From NCBI RefSeq assembly GCF_026745355.1, contig NC_079206.1, forward strand, positions 44,827,216 to 44,891,215: 64,000 nt of DNA. Direction: 5' to 3'. This DNA comes from Beta vulgaris subsp. vulgaris. Its lineage: Eukaryota; Streptophyta; Magnoliopsida; Caryophyllales; Amaranthaceae. The notes under the pieces were generated by a model. That model worked only from the letters and a program-made list of their open reading frames with translations, did not search any database and was not told where the DNA came from. Of the stretch, positions 45,834-57,862 are shown piece after piece (within the stretch, counting starts at the first letter, position 1; each line of letters starts with the position of its first letter). Position numbers and translations under genes: made by a program.

Positions 45834-47690
45834 ATGGCAAAAACCTCACGAAATTCTCCTTTTCCACCCTCAAAATCTCCTAACTCCTCTAAAATGGAAA
45901 ACTCTCCTTCTCCCACCAAAACCCTCGAAATTGACCAAAATCAAGAAACACCCATTAACGAGCAAAAATTAGAATCTCCAAGAAGGAGTATGCGACGAAG
46001 GAAGTTAATAGGGGAAGATGATGAAGAAGAGTCCCCAAAAGAAACTCAGGGGGAAGAAGAAATCACTCCTGTTCCTTCCAAAGGAATTGTTGCTTCTTCT
46101 TCAAAGAAACGGGTTGAAAGAAGCGAATCACGGTATGTGCTAGGTTTTTGCGTAGATCTAGAATGGGCAAATAGTGTATAAATTTCATGAATTAACAGAC
46201 ATTCTAAAGGAACAGGGTATGGAATTCTTTTTGAATTTGCGTTTAACAATGCATTGTTCCTTTAGCAATGGATGAATTCTGTGCGAATTTTACCAATACT
46301 AATGGTCTTTGCACAACTGAAGTTAGAGGGAAGAAAATTAAGTTTAATCAAGAAACATTGAGATTTGGGAAGTTCCTTGCAAGGAACAGATTTGTATTTC
46401 AAAGGAAAGGAATGTTTCTTTCCCTAATTTTCCTCAGAGATAAAATTGTTGAATTATTTGAGGAACTGCTGTAGAACAAATAAACCATAACCTACTCTCT
46501 CCTCTTCACAAAGTCTTTCAACTTAGTATGGAGAGCACTCATTCCTCGCACTGAAAAGAGGAATGAAGTGGGTCTCTTAGACATGTGCTACATGTTCTGT
46601 TTAGACCACCACATACAAATCAACTTCCCTTCTCTCTTTATCCAACATCTTACCCACTGTATCGAAAATCACTGTTTATTGGTTATGGAGCCTTGATTAC
46701 ATCTCTCCTTCATCATTTTGAAGTGAGACTACTGGATGGCCTACTTTAGGAGTTAAGCAGGGAAACATCTTGAATGAGAAAACTTTAATGGATTGGATCT
46801 TTCTGTCCAAGAGGAGTTCTCACTCAAGGGAGAACAACTCCTAGTTTCTCTAGCAAGAGGAAACTGCCAAAGATAGTTAATGAGGAACTGGCTGATGTTA
46901 TTCTGGAGGAACCAATTCCTACACCGGAGGAACCTAAACCAAAAGGCGCAAACACATTGCCAAAAACCTACCCTCCTGTTTCTAAGAGAGTGAGGCAGAG
47001 CACTAGATTGAAAATAGCTCATTCTGCCTCTGTTCCTTCCAACAAGGACTCACCTTTAGTCCTTTCTGATGCGGAGGAACAGGAACACCCCACTCTCAAG
47101 GAACCCACTCCACCAACATCTCCAAAGCTTTCAGTTCCTATCACCAAACTCACCTCTATCTCTCCCTCATCCTTTTCTGTTCCTTCCAGTTTTGAACAGA
47201 TTAAGGATGAGTTGACTGGACCTAACCCCTTTGCCCCACCTCTACACTCTTCCACCAACACCACCATTTCTCCCTCCCATCTATAACACCTCCAATCTGA
47301 TTCCATTCCCGGAACTGATGGTCCTTCAACACACCTACTTCAGTTCCTCCACCAAAACCTCCTAGTGCCTCTGGTTCCAAAGGTGAAGAACAATTCTCCG
47401 ATGACTGTGGTTGGGTAAATGATGTCTGTCTTCCTGCACAACATATGATTAAATTCTATAATCACCTACACTGACATTAGATGCTAAAACTGACAAAATG
47501 CTCTGGTCTTATGAAATTCTAAGTGATACGGTGATTGAGCAACAAAAGAAGATGGAATCAATGGCCCTAGCCTTGGAGGATTTGAAGGAGAGAGTTGGTG
47601 TCAATCATGGTGAAGTGATGAAGAAACTGGAGGATGTGGTTGAAGAAGAAGTTGTTGTGGAACACAATTCCCCTTCCCTTTCTTAGTTCT
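45834..47690 (+). pseudogene. Extra ORF of the Sirevirus-type element, broken
   Basis: Lies between pol and the 3' LTR, where Sirevirus-type elements carry an additional, poorly understood ORF. It opens MAKTSRNSPFPPSKSPNSS, a basic/Ser/Pro-rich leader (45834-46181). A block around 46190-46480 resembles the plant transposon-protein domain often found in this ORF. A Pro/Ser-rich region follows (46957-47286), then a coiled-coil-like end with EQQKKMESMALALEDLKER (47498-47686). Several frameshifts separate the blocks. Function is unknown; no membrane segment is evident. Confidence 0.6.
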
Positions 47691-47970
47691 TAGTTCTGTT
47701 TCCTTTTGAGGAACAAGACTGTTGTTTAGGTTCTTTTCTTTTTCTTTCTTTGTTTTTTTGTGGAACAAGTGCTATATAAAAATGACTTTTGCTATTTGTC
47801 TGTGTTGTGATTATTTATGCATAATTTCTTCCTTAGAATGGCTAGTATTCTGTGATTGATGTTTGAGCAAGTTTATCCTTTGCAATTCTAACTTAACCAA
47901 AAATTGGTGCTTGCTTATGGTCTTACGACCAATTATAACTTCACGCAGAGTTTATTCTTTTTGAGGATGA

Positions 47971-48229
47971 CAAAGGGGGAAAAAGATTTAAGGAACAAAT
48001 TGTACATAAAATAAGTTAAGGTAAATGAAAAGTAAAAAACATAAGAAATCAAAAAATAAGTTAAGGTAAATGAAAAATCAAAAATAAGTTAAGGTAACTG
48101 AAAAATCAAAAATCAAAATTTTGTTTTATTTTTTATTTTCTGCTTTATTGTTTTATCGTCTTCATTCACTTATATTATTTGTTATTTCCTTAGTTTGTAC
48201 CTTTGTTGTCATCATCAAAAAGGGGGAAA
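47971..48229 (+). promoter_or_regulatory. Polypurine tracts of the Sirevirus-type element
   Basis: CAAAGGGGGAAAAAG at 47971-47985 and AAAAAGGGGGAAA at 48217-48229, the latter next to the 3' LTR. Repeated tracts of this form are a known mark of Sireviruses and prime plus-strand cDNA. Confidence 0.85.
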
Positions 48230-48230
48230 T

Positions 48231-49993
48231 TGTTGAACCCTAGTTTTGATGATGACAAAGAAACAAAGATGCAAACTAAGTAGTGAACTAATGAGTTATT
48301 TAAGTGTATGATTTTTAAGGTATCAATGAAAGGAACTAGTAGGAGAATACGAAGTCAAGGAAGAAGTCAAGAGAGGATTTCAAAGACTAAGTAAAGATGT
48401 TTCTAGAAGTTGATACTGGAGCAGCATTGGATCAAGAAGAATAAAAGCAAGGCGTTTTATTTTCTAGTTCCATTGTATAAAGGAACAAAGTAAGGATGGT
48501 AAGGAACATTGGTAGTCTTATTTGGAATGAGAGTTTGTTCCTTTCTAAGGAACAAACTAAATGGCACTAAACGAATCTGTTGAAGGAACTTGATATATAA
48601 AAGAAACTAGACTTAGGCGTGAAGTAGTATAACGGTACAATTATGAAGTTGAGTAAGTCATGCCTAAATAATAGGAAACCAGTTTTATCTAAGTGAAAAT
48701 CAGTTTTAATAGAAAATCTTTTAAGGAAAAGATTTTGTTTTTCGAAAAAGATAAGAAAATATCTATCCGGTTTTTAAGAAGATTTTATTTAAAAGATAAT
48801 ATTTTCTCAAAAATTTAAATTCAGTTTTAATATTAAATCTGTTTTAGAGTTAACTGATTTTCGGATAAAGCTCAAGAAACTCCTAATCTTTAGGAGCAGT
48901 GGCTAAAGCATATCCACGTCCAAAAAGAGATCATGGGACATGATAAGTAACGTGTTCCTTCAGGGAAGGAACATCATGGGACAATGGATTTAACATGAAC
49001 TCGATTTTAACTCCCACGTTCAATGTGTTTGTCACTATAAATATTAAAGTCTAAATAAGTTCCAAAGTGTGTCTGATTAAGTAATTAAGTGAGTTTAACT
49101 AATTAAGTGTCAGTGCCTTCATTCTCTCATTATAGCCATTTGTTCTTTGCTTTCTTACTCTAATTCCACTAAGGTTGTGTTTGGGAACATGGATTTCATT
49201 TCAATTCTAGAATTGTAAATCCCCACATTCAAATCCAAATGATTTGTTTGGGAAAAATTAGGAATTTGAAATGCATAATTTGAACTTGTTTCTAATGGTA
49301 TTGTTAATGATGGGAGAGAGTCTTTCAAAAAAAAAATGATGGGAGAGAGAAGAAGGGGGGAGTGATGAGAGAGGAGATAGAAATAAACTAACACTTATTT
49401 TGAATTTGAAATGACATGTGTTTTGGTTGGATTTCAAATTCTCCAATTATGCCTTACTTCTTATGAGTCTTGGATTTGGGCCAAATACAATTCCAAATTC
49501 TTAGATGATCCAAACAAGTGATTTGGCCCAATTCCAGAATTTCAAATGAAACTCTAGAATCCAAACAGGCCATAAGCGTATTTCGATCAATTGTATTTTG
49601 GTTTTTGGGGTAAGGGACTTTGAGTGAAGTTCTGTAAGAGAGAAGCTTTGAGTAAAACTAGTAAGAGTGAGAAAACTTCGAGTGAAGTTGAGAGGAACTA
49701 CTGTTAAGGGAACAGTGGCTCAGGAACTTGAGTTTAGGAACTCAAGGTGTGGCTCGAGAATAAAATTAGGTTGTAACAAAGTTGTTTGGCCTAATTAGTG
49801 AAAGAATTGAGTTTAAAATCCCTAGTGGTCGAGGTTGTTTCTTCTTGTTGGGCCCAAGAAGTTTTTCCTCGTAAAAATCCCTTGTGTTCCTCTAGCTTGT
49901 TTATGCGTTTAAGTTTAAATTTCCGCAAAAAGTTACATTTATTTCTACACATACAATTCACTCCCCTCTTGTAGTGTTCCTAGGGAAATAACA
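48231..49993 (+). repeat. 3' LTR of Sirevirus-type element
   Basis: 1763 bp. Equivalent to the 1348-bp 5' LTR plus a 400-bp Tourist MITE with its 3-bp duplication and small indels. Confidence 0.93.
49173..49572. mobile_element. Tourist-type (PIF/Harbinger) MITE in the 3' LTR
   Basis: 400 bp with ends GGTTGTGTTTGGGAAC and the complement of TGGCCTGTTTGGATTC. The 3-bp target TAA is duplicated (49170-49172 and 49573-49575). The 5' LTR at about 28056-28062 shows the unoccupied site. Confidence 0.9.
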
Positions 49994-51030
49994 ATATATA
50001 TATGGGAAGGGTAAAAAAAAATGGCAGCAATTAAAGGGATTTATCCGCAAAGAAATTCCAATAGGAGCAACCATTTTTCAGCAACCAAATATTGTTCTTC
50101 ACATATGTCGCCGTCATATGAAGGTCATTGTGACAGATCCCGATTTTTGAATACATGTAAAGCAATTTCACAATTCATCGTCACGATTTTTAAATTCGAA
50201 ACCAATTTTTAGATAAGTATTCAAGTCGTCATTTTTGTAACTATATGTTTAGGTGTAATTACTTGCTACTTTTTTTAATTATGATTTTAGATAATTCTGT
50301 GACTTCTTTAAAAAAATTGATGCACAGATTTAATTTCTAGACTCATCAATTTAGGTTTACGTTAGTTTTTTTTAGCCATGCAAACAAATTATATGTATGG
50401 TCTTTTTTACACATTAATTATATAATGCTTTTACAATAACAAACTGTCGTTAATGTATAGTATTTGATGGTAAAATAAAAATAAACATAAAGAAACTCAA
50501 AAAAAACTTTATTCCTAACATTAGCATACTATTACAGATCATACTACTTATCTCCTATTGTGCATGCGATTGAGCATATGTTATACTTCATCTTCTATTG
50601 TTGGCGTTGATGCTTCATTTCTCTTTCATATGCCTTTTTTAATGTTATGTCTACGCTGTTAAATTTTTTAATGTTGATGGGATTGATTTATAGTCGGGAA
50701 GAAGATGACTTTTGGGAATTTTGAACCTCTTTGTGGACAAATATATAGGAGGTGGCTGAAGGAATTTATGCTAGGATATGTTCATATTTGGCATACTAGA
50801 GTTATTTCCTAAATATGTATTTGACTGATATATGACTCACATGATTAATGACATTATTATTTACAGGATTGCTTGATATACGGTATTTCGCACAACATTG
50901 GCAACAATGATGAAGTGAATTTTTATTTCGAGAATCATATAATTTTAGTTTACATAATGAACTCTATAAGGATTAAGGCACGAAAATCACGACAATGAAA
51001 ACAACAAGCAATAGCGTGAGATTGTATTTT
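49994..51030. other. AT-rich spacer
   Basis: No gene or complete element recognised. Short ORFs such as 50021-50212 have no recognisable domain. Confidence 0.45.
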
Positions 51031-51170
51031 AAAAATTCAAAATTAAGGTTGATTGACAATTAACGTAAACAAATTCAAAATAAAGGTTGATTGACAATTA
51101 ACACAGGCAAATTTGAAATTAAGGTTGATTGACAATTAACATAGGTAAAAAATAAGGTTGATTGAGAAAT
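51030..51170. repeat. Four-copy tandem repeat of about 40 bp
   Basis: The unit AAGGTTGATTGACAATTAAC plus an AT-rich spacer is repeated with small changes. A single related copy occurs at 53140-53165. Confidence 0.85.
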
Positions 51171-51463
51171 TCAAATCCTTACCATAAGTTACTTTTCTTT
51201 TTTGGAAATGTTTATTTCGGCATTAAACTATATAGAGATCATGATCTTAATTGCCTAATAGTTACCATAAGTCACGCCAATCATAATGAGTCAATACGGT
51301 TTATAGTTAAATCCGAACATTTTTTTTTAAAACTATAATGTCTATTGCCACGTGGACACTCTATTGAAGAGTTTTTACTTTCAATATTCTAGAATTGCTT
51401 GGTTATTGACAACTTGCCACATAAGATTTAGGATTTTGCTTTAGATAAAAATATAGATATAGA
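51147..51463 (-). mobile_element. Dispersed repeat copy 1, Helitron-like end
   Basis: Shares its two ends with 53147-54717: GGTTGATTGAGAAATTC plus TCCTTACCATAA at one end, and TTGCCACATAAGATTTAGGA plus TTTTGCTTTAGATAA at the other. On the minus strand the latter reads as a TCTATATTT start resembling plant Helitron 5' ends. The 3' CTRR end was not identified. Confidence 0.4.
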
Positions 51464-53146
51464 TATAAATTAATCTTAACTTTGAGTCCTCAAACAAATT
51501 TTTATACAAGGTTAGTTTTTTCTATTTAAATCACTAACAAAGTTTGTTTTTCTCTTTTATTAATAAATGTTATGATCTTAATTAACTTTGTATTAGCATC
51601 AAACTTACATCACTTTTTTTGCAGGTAAACTATTAAAACTGATTTAATTGAGACAGTTGTGCTCTTAAGGTACATTGTATTATAAGTAGCTTTTTTGAAT
51701 TTTTTTTATTTTTTTATGTGAATGGATTTTGAATGAATGGAGTATGATGTTTCCATCACAATATTGTATTGAAAATATCAAATATTTGAGAATTTTGATG
51801 TGTGTAATACGATTCTTATTCGAGTTTTCCAAGCTATAATTCATGTTGTTGATACTTTTTATAAAGCTAAATCGGACACATTTAAATCGTTGCCATAAAT
51901 GTTATGGGATTTAATTGTGAAGTAGTTATATAGTTTCCAAAATGATATCTTATTCAATCAATCCATCATTTTATTTTTTAAATATGTATTTTAAATAAAT
52001 GCATTCCTTAATTTCCTCTTTTCGTTTTTATTTTCAAATTCCTTTTTCCCTTTTCCTGTTCAATTTCCTTTTTTTACTTTTGTATTTATGACAAAATATA
52101 TAGATTTGATACAATAGTTATAAACAAAAAAGTTTTGAACTTTTCACGGTTGCTAAGGTATTCTTATAATTTGGAGAATGTTACTTTTGTTCGTTCATCG
52201 TAACAGAATAATTGCTACTAAAAGGTCAAATGTTTTCTTTCTTTCAAATTTTTTTTGGATGGCAAAATAAAAGTCAATTATAAGGATCAACGAAAAAATT
52301 TACTTCTAAATCTTCAAAATGTGCGGACAATATTCAATTGAAAAGACTATGTGGCAAGTATATTTGGACAGAATTGTGGCAAGTATATGGGGACAAAATT
52401 ATGCCAAATAGATCAGAACATTAGAAAATTGTGACAAAAATAGAATAAAACAAACAGAGTAGCTACACCGTAAGTTATAAAAGAACAAGAATTTTATCGT
52501 TAGATTGTAATGTTGTTTCTATTCACATGAAAATCTCATTAGAACATTGCAACCATCATAAAACAAAACACCTAAATTCTCATAGACATTATTTAATTAG
52601 ATGTCTAAACTAAATATGAAGAGCAATTACTTGAATCTAAATTCAATTCTCCAGGGATGACTAAGGTAGTAAGACTTGAGAAACTCTATGCTATCATCAT
52701 TCCTCTGGTTGATCGTTTCATAGGAAGAGCCTTATAGGATAAATTTGAGATAACCTCACTAAACCATCTTCCCTAACTTCCCACTCATTCATTATAGGAA
52801 GGAAGACCCTTTGTTTTTCTACTTTCCACAACTTGCAGGCAACTATATTTGGTGCACTCCTTCATGACAGTAAGAAAATTAAAGGATTTTCATACGGCTT
52901 ATAATATCTCTTTACCATGGAAGTGATTTGCGGCGGTTGAGATGCCTGCCATGGAGGCGGAGGAATTTGTAGGTTAATAGGTTGATATGACAAAAAACTA
53001 TATATGCACGATTTTGGAGTATGCCACATTTTGGAGTGATGGTGACCTATGACATGGTTTATATTTACACTTGCAACAATGTATATAAATTTGTTTTTTT
53101 GCCGAATTCCAAAAATATGTATGATTGGCAATTAAGATTCTAAGAT
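51464..53146. other. AT-rich spacer
   Basis: No gene, RNA gene or transposon ends supported. The short ORF at 52862-53131 (minus) shows no domain. Confidence 0.45.
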
Positions 53147-54717
53147 TAAGGTTGATTGAGAATTTCAAACACTAGGGGAAAAAAAAGGAAGGGCTGTGGA
53201 AGAAGGGTTGCGCTTTTTCTAAAAGCGCAGCCCTACACAACAGAAGGGCTGCGCTTTTTTATAAAAGCGCAGCCCTTCACTTAGTAAGGTTGCGCTTTTA
53301 GAAAAAGCGCAGCCCTACTAAGTGAAGGGTTGCGCTTTTATAAAAGGCGCAGCCCTTCTGACTAAGTAGGGCTGCGTTTTTGAAGAAAAGCGCAGCCCTT
53401 CTTAAAAAAATTTGGAAAATTCAAGTTCGCGGGCTTCAAATATTAAGCGGGATTTGTCAAATATATCCATCATTCTTCTCTCTCCTCTCTCACGTCCCTC
53501 ATTATTCCTTTTCCTCCTTCTCTCACATCCCTCCTCCCTCTCCTCCTTCTCTTTAATCCTCTCAAAAACTCCCAGAAATGTTGCGACAAAAACGCTGAAA
53601 TGATTTGCACGAATCATGCCGACGGAGTCCGATTGCCTATTGTGATACCTTTTCGGAAGCGGAACGAGCCAACGAGTCAAACTCATCGCCACGCCGTGAC
53701 GTTTAGGCTTTTTAAGCCATCCGAGTTCGTTTAAGCCTCCAAATAGGCATTTTAAGTTTTTCCGAAATTTTTTTTTTCCCTTAAATTATGTATTAGGGTT
53801 TTGTTTTATGTATTTAAACATTATTAGGTTAATGTTTGGAGGTAGTTCTTGTATTTTCAGATCTATAATGTTCTTGTATACTTCTCTTTGTTTATATATT
53901 TTGATTAATTTCTTGTATTCTTCTTTTTTTGATTAATGTTCTTGTATACTTCTCTTTGTTTATTTTGATTAATGTTCTTTTATACTTCTCTTTGTATATA
54001 ATTTCTTGTATTTTCATCTTTGTTTTGATTAATGTTCTTGTATACTTCTTGTATAATTCTCTTTGTATATTAGTTTTTGTTCCTTTTTTCCATTTTCGTT
54101 TCATCCTTATTTTTGTTTTGGGTTTAGTATTTTCGTTTCGTTTCTCTTCTCTTCTGTTTAATTTCAGAAAATGTGAGATTATGAGTAAAAAAATGTCAAA
54201 AAATTTTTTTTTTTTTATTTTTTTTTGGTAGGAAAGGCTGCGCTTGTTAGGAAAAAGCGCAGCCCTTCAAGCTCAGAAGGGTTGCACTTTTTCCTAACTA
54301 GCGCAGCCCTTCTAAGCTAGAAGGGATGCGCTTTTCCCTAACTAGCAGCGCAGCCCTACTTAAAAAGTGAAGGGCTGCTGTCAAAAAGCTCAGCCCTACA
54401 GACCATTTTCAGCGCAACCCTTCTTCATTTTTCCACTAGTGAAATCCTTACCATAAATTACGTTTTTTATATCAATAAAATAAACCAAAATCCTATTATT
54501 TAAGAAAGCAATATTTGAGGCAAGATTTGAGCTACACATATGTAAAGAAATCGCCACATGGCTTCTTATTTATAGTGCTTGAATTCATCCCATTTACTCG
54601 TGCCACATGGACACCTTAATAGCATGGTATTAATTTTTGAAGCTCTAAGTTTGCTTGGTGAATATGAGTTTGCCACATAGGATTTAGGATTTTGCTTTAG
54701 ATAATAATATAGATTTT
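53147..54717 (-). mobile_element. Dispersed repeat copy 2, Helitron-like end, interrupted by a CACTA MITE
   Basis: The same end sequences as 51147-51463, with a CACTA MITE at 53170-54441. Without the MITE and one AAA it is about 296 bp, close to copy 1. On the minus strand the right end reads TCTATATTATTATCTAAAGC, a Helitron-like start. Confidence 0.4.
53170..54441. mobile_element. Non-autonomous CACTA element, family E
   Basis: Begins CACTAGGGGAAAAAAAAGG, ends TTTTTCCACTAGTG, with the duplication AAA (53167-53169 and 54442-54444). The subterminal motif is AAGGGCTGCGCTTTT and its complement in five pairs on the left and four on the right. The interior has CT-rich DNA (53468-53560), TTAGGGTTT (53793-53801), one CAGATCT and a T-rich repeat of CTTGTATACTTCTCTTTG. 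No coding capacity. Confidence 0.92.
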
Positions 54718-54823
54718 CTAGCACAATGACTCTTGTTTCATATAGTGACTGTTTTTGACCTATAGTCAATCATTCTCTTATATCTAATGTATTCTAACAT
54801 AGTGACATCTTTTTTTCCATATA

Positions 54824-55081
54824 CTTCCTTCGTTCTCTTTTAAATGAAATGTTTGCTTTTTCACGCAACCCAACGCACTTCTCTAATCATTAACATCTTT
54901 AGTTGTGCACACGTAAAAAATATAAGAAAAACTATAATTTGATAGTATGAATCGAGACGAATCTAACAAGATCCCACTTGACTATATTTTTCTTTATGTA
55001 ATGGCGATAAATTGGAGTCAAAGTTGATCAATAAATAGTGTCATTTCACCCAATATTTCATTTAAAACAGAATGGAGGAAG
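54824..55081. mobile_element. Stowaway MITE
   Basis: 258 bp between TA dinucleotides (54822-54823 and 55082-55083). The ends are CTTCCTTCGTTCTCTTTTAA and the complement of CTTCCTCCATTCTGTTTTAA. Confidence 0.9.
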
Positions 55082-55258
55082 TATATAGTTATAGTTTTTC
55101 AACCTATCATATTACTCATCTTTTATATCTAGTGTGGTGACCCTGTTTTTATATAGTCATCATTTTTCAAGTTATAGTAGTTAGTCTTATTTTATATCTA
55201 GCTTATTGACCTTTTTTTTTCTTCTTCATATAGCCGCCTTTTTAAATCTATATATAGT

Positions 55259-55626
55259 TAGGGGTGTTAATGGGTGGTTAATCGTCCCGCAATGACATTT
55301 CGGTTCGGTAACTGAAAGTATCAATTCGACATGTTTATGAATCATAACTGTTCAAATCGGTAACCGTCTAAGCGCTTAACCGAGTTTTACGGAACGGTTT
55401 TCCGATTAACCATTCACCGTTACTCGAATTTTATTAATTTATATGTTAGATTTCAAATTCTTCCCAACATAAATAATATAACATTAATACTAATATACCA
55501 TACTACATTACTACTCCACAAAGCTCAATGCCAACATTAAAATAAAATACTAATAACAGTAATTCCTTGTAATTTCCCTTGCTTTCTCCTGAACTTCACC
55601 AATACCTAAACTCAGCATATATATAC
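55259..55626. mobile_element. Possible hAT MITE left end
   Basis: TAGGGGTGTTAATGGGTGGT is a typical hAT-type start, followed by GGTTCGGTAAC and AACGGTTTTCCGATTAACC blocks. No matching right end is seen before the Gypsy element begins. Confidence 0.3.
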
Positions 55627-56110
55627 TGTTATGGCTGAAATTTCAGGTTGACATTAACGCAATGACGCAAGGTCGCTGACGCAATGATGTAAGGCCAATG
55701 ACATTCTAAGAAAAGACGCTAATACCAAGTCAACAGGCTCCAAACCAATTGTCCGCAATCAAAGGAATTGAGTTGTTCACTGTTCACGTAATTCACCAAC
55801 GGGAATAAGAGGACTAAAGATGGCTACGAGATAGGGCTCTGTTGGAGTCGAGCGAGAGTCATGTGGGGGCACTTTATGAGATTTTGGCAAGATCTGTTGG
55901 AGGCAATTTCAAGCTCTAGTAGAAGTATTTAAGCAGAAAAGGCCAAAGAAAAACTATCTAGGCATTGAGAGAAAAAGCACATACGAAAAAGGCATTCAAT
56001 ACCCTTTACATTTACATTCTACTTTTACTTAGACCAAAAAGCTAAGATTGTACTGATTGTCATTCACTTTGGGTGACAATTGCATACAGTGGATTGGTGG
56101 ACTCATTTCC
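55627..56110 (+). repeat. Candidate 5' LTR of the Gypsy element
   Basis: Starts TGTTATGGCTGAAATTTC and ends near GGTGGACTCATTTCCA. It includes GGGTGACAATTGCATACAGTG near 56075. No second LTR is available in the window for comparison, so the borders are tentative. Confidence 0.4.
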
Positions 56111-56223
56111 ATCTCCTGTTTTTACCCACCTTCATTGGGGTTTTCACGTCACCATCTCTCTGTGTCACTCCCCTGAAAATCCCCATTGGCATTCATTTTT
56201 CTAACGATCATATATCTATCTAG

Positions 56224-57784
56224 TTGTCGTGGTCCCTGAATCAGATCAATCACTTCCTCTCGAACTTCATCAAAATAGCTGAAGCAATGAATCTTGATCA
56301 AAAGAAGGCAGAGATGAATGAGCTGAAAAAAGCTACGAGCGACTATCCTCTGACTTCTCGTCCTCTCAAGAAAATAATTCAAAAGCTGCAAGAAGAGTTA
56401 GCTTCGACGAAGGCGTCTAAGGCTCAACATCACGTCAGTGTGAAGGATATCCCTATCATGCACCCCTTCACTGACTCCGAGAGTGCTGAATCGGATGGCG
56501 ATGAAGATTTCGCAAATGACGTCTCCCTGAATTACCATGACGGAGGCAGCTTCGAGAAGACTGCTGAGAATGGAGACGGAGGTCCCATGGCGAAGCGAAT
56601 GATCCTGATCGAAAAGCAGATTCGGCGCCTGATGAAGCTTATGTCCCAACTTTGAGGGGCACCAACCCCCGGCATTGTCGAACATCCTGATGGTTATGCA
56701 GCATCACCGTTCGTTGAAAGGATTTCAAAAGCAGCGCTCCCAAAGAAGCTCAGTCTCCCTGTCCTCGCTGCCACGCATGATGGTTCAACCGACCCCGCCG
56801 AGCATGTCGCTCAATACAAGCAAAGAATGTGGCAAGCGTCCATCCCACATGGCATCTTGTTGAAGCGTGCATGTGCAAGTCCTTCGGAGCCACGCTGACT
56901 GGTCTCACTCGCAAATGGCTTGGGTCCCTCAAGCTAAGAAGCATTAGCAATTTCTTGACCTTGGTGAATAAGTTCTATGATAAGTATGAAGGCAGTCGTA
57001 GTCTGGATAAGCAGACAAGCGACCTATATAGCGTCATCCAAGGACCAGGTTAATATGTCCGCGATTATTATTATCGCTTTAATAAAGAAATGATTAGCAT
57101 TAAAACCTTGACACTAAAATCGTTATTCAATGTTTCAGGAAAGGCCTCATCCTCCGGTCGAAGCTGTACAACCTCCTGACGAAGTACCCGTGCTCCATGT
57201 TCGAAGAGGTGAAGTCGCGAGCACTGGCTCAGATGCGTTTAGAAGAGGATGATGTCATCCTCAATACCATCTCTACCCGTCATGCGTCATAAAGCTCGAA
57301 CAATCGCAAGGCATTCGTTCCCAAAAAGAACAACTGGCGGAATCATCCTTAAAATCGTCCTAACCAGGTACATAATGTTAATGATGTGACTAACAATGCA
57401 GAAACTGAGGTCAAGACGGAACATCCGTCCTACTCTGATATCGGATCCTACGGATTCTATGTCGACATCGGAAGTGTTGTTGATGCGCTGACAAAGATCG
57501 GAGCGCCCGTTCGTTGGCCAAGAAAGTGTGATTGTCCAGATGCGCAGAAAGATCAAACTAAGTGGTGCCAATTCCACCACGATCATGGTCACAAGACAGA
57601 AGAGTGCATTGCGCTCAGGCGAGAGGTCGCGTTCATGCTGAATAAAGGACATCTTCAAGATCTTTTGAGCGACAAAGGGAAAATGTCCTTCGAGGGAAAT
57701 CCAACCATGCCTAATCCGCCTGCATCTCCTGCACATATTAAGGTAATTAACGTAATTTCTGGTGGATCCAATGTTGTGGACTAA
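56224..57784 (+). pseudogene. Gypsy gag, frameshifted
   Basis: An N-terminal leader with KKIIQKLQEELASTKASKAQ (56224-56655). The capsid (retrotransposon gag) domain spans about 56700-57280, with KLSLPVLAATHDGSTDPAEH and LTGLTRKWLGSLKLRSISNF. The C-terminal Tat-type zinc-binding motif W-C-Q-F-H-H-D-H-G-H-K-T-E-E-C is near 57562-57606. Frames change near 56650, 56860 and 57050, and a stop occurs near 57291. It would form the particle; this copy is defective. Confidence 0.8.
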
Positions 57785-57862
57785 CATATTCTATAGTCAA
57801 AAGGCTATCCAGAGAGAGACCCCCCCTCGTCCATTGTTCCTAAGTCTTAATGATCTGATAAC

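Larger units (their letters stand above)
27129..49993 (+). mobile_element. Sirevirus-type Ty1/Copia retrotransposon with nested insertions
   Basis: LTRs (27129-28476 and 48231-49993) start TGTTGAACCCTA and end near GGAAATAACA. A primer site TGGTATCAGAGC complementary to initiator tRNA-Met lies at 28479-28490. AAAGGGGG-type polypurine tracts occur at 47971-47985 and 48217-48229. Gene order is gag, protease, integrase, reverse transcriptase, RNase H, followed by a long extra coding region, a layout known from the Sirevirus lineage. Two CACTA elements (28953-34179 and 36953-43413) and a Tourist MITE (49173-49572) inflate it from roughly 10.8 kb to 22.9 kb. The lineage call rests on polypurine tract, primer site, RT motifs and the extra ORF. 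Confidence 0.9.

Noticed and set aside
53892..54231. Open frames of 70-100 codons on both strands
   Set aside because: Translations of the CTTGTATACTTCTCTTTG repeat inside a CACTA MITE.
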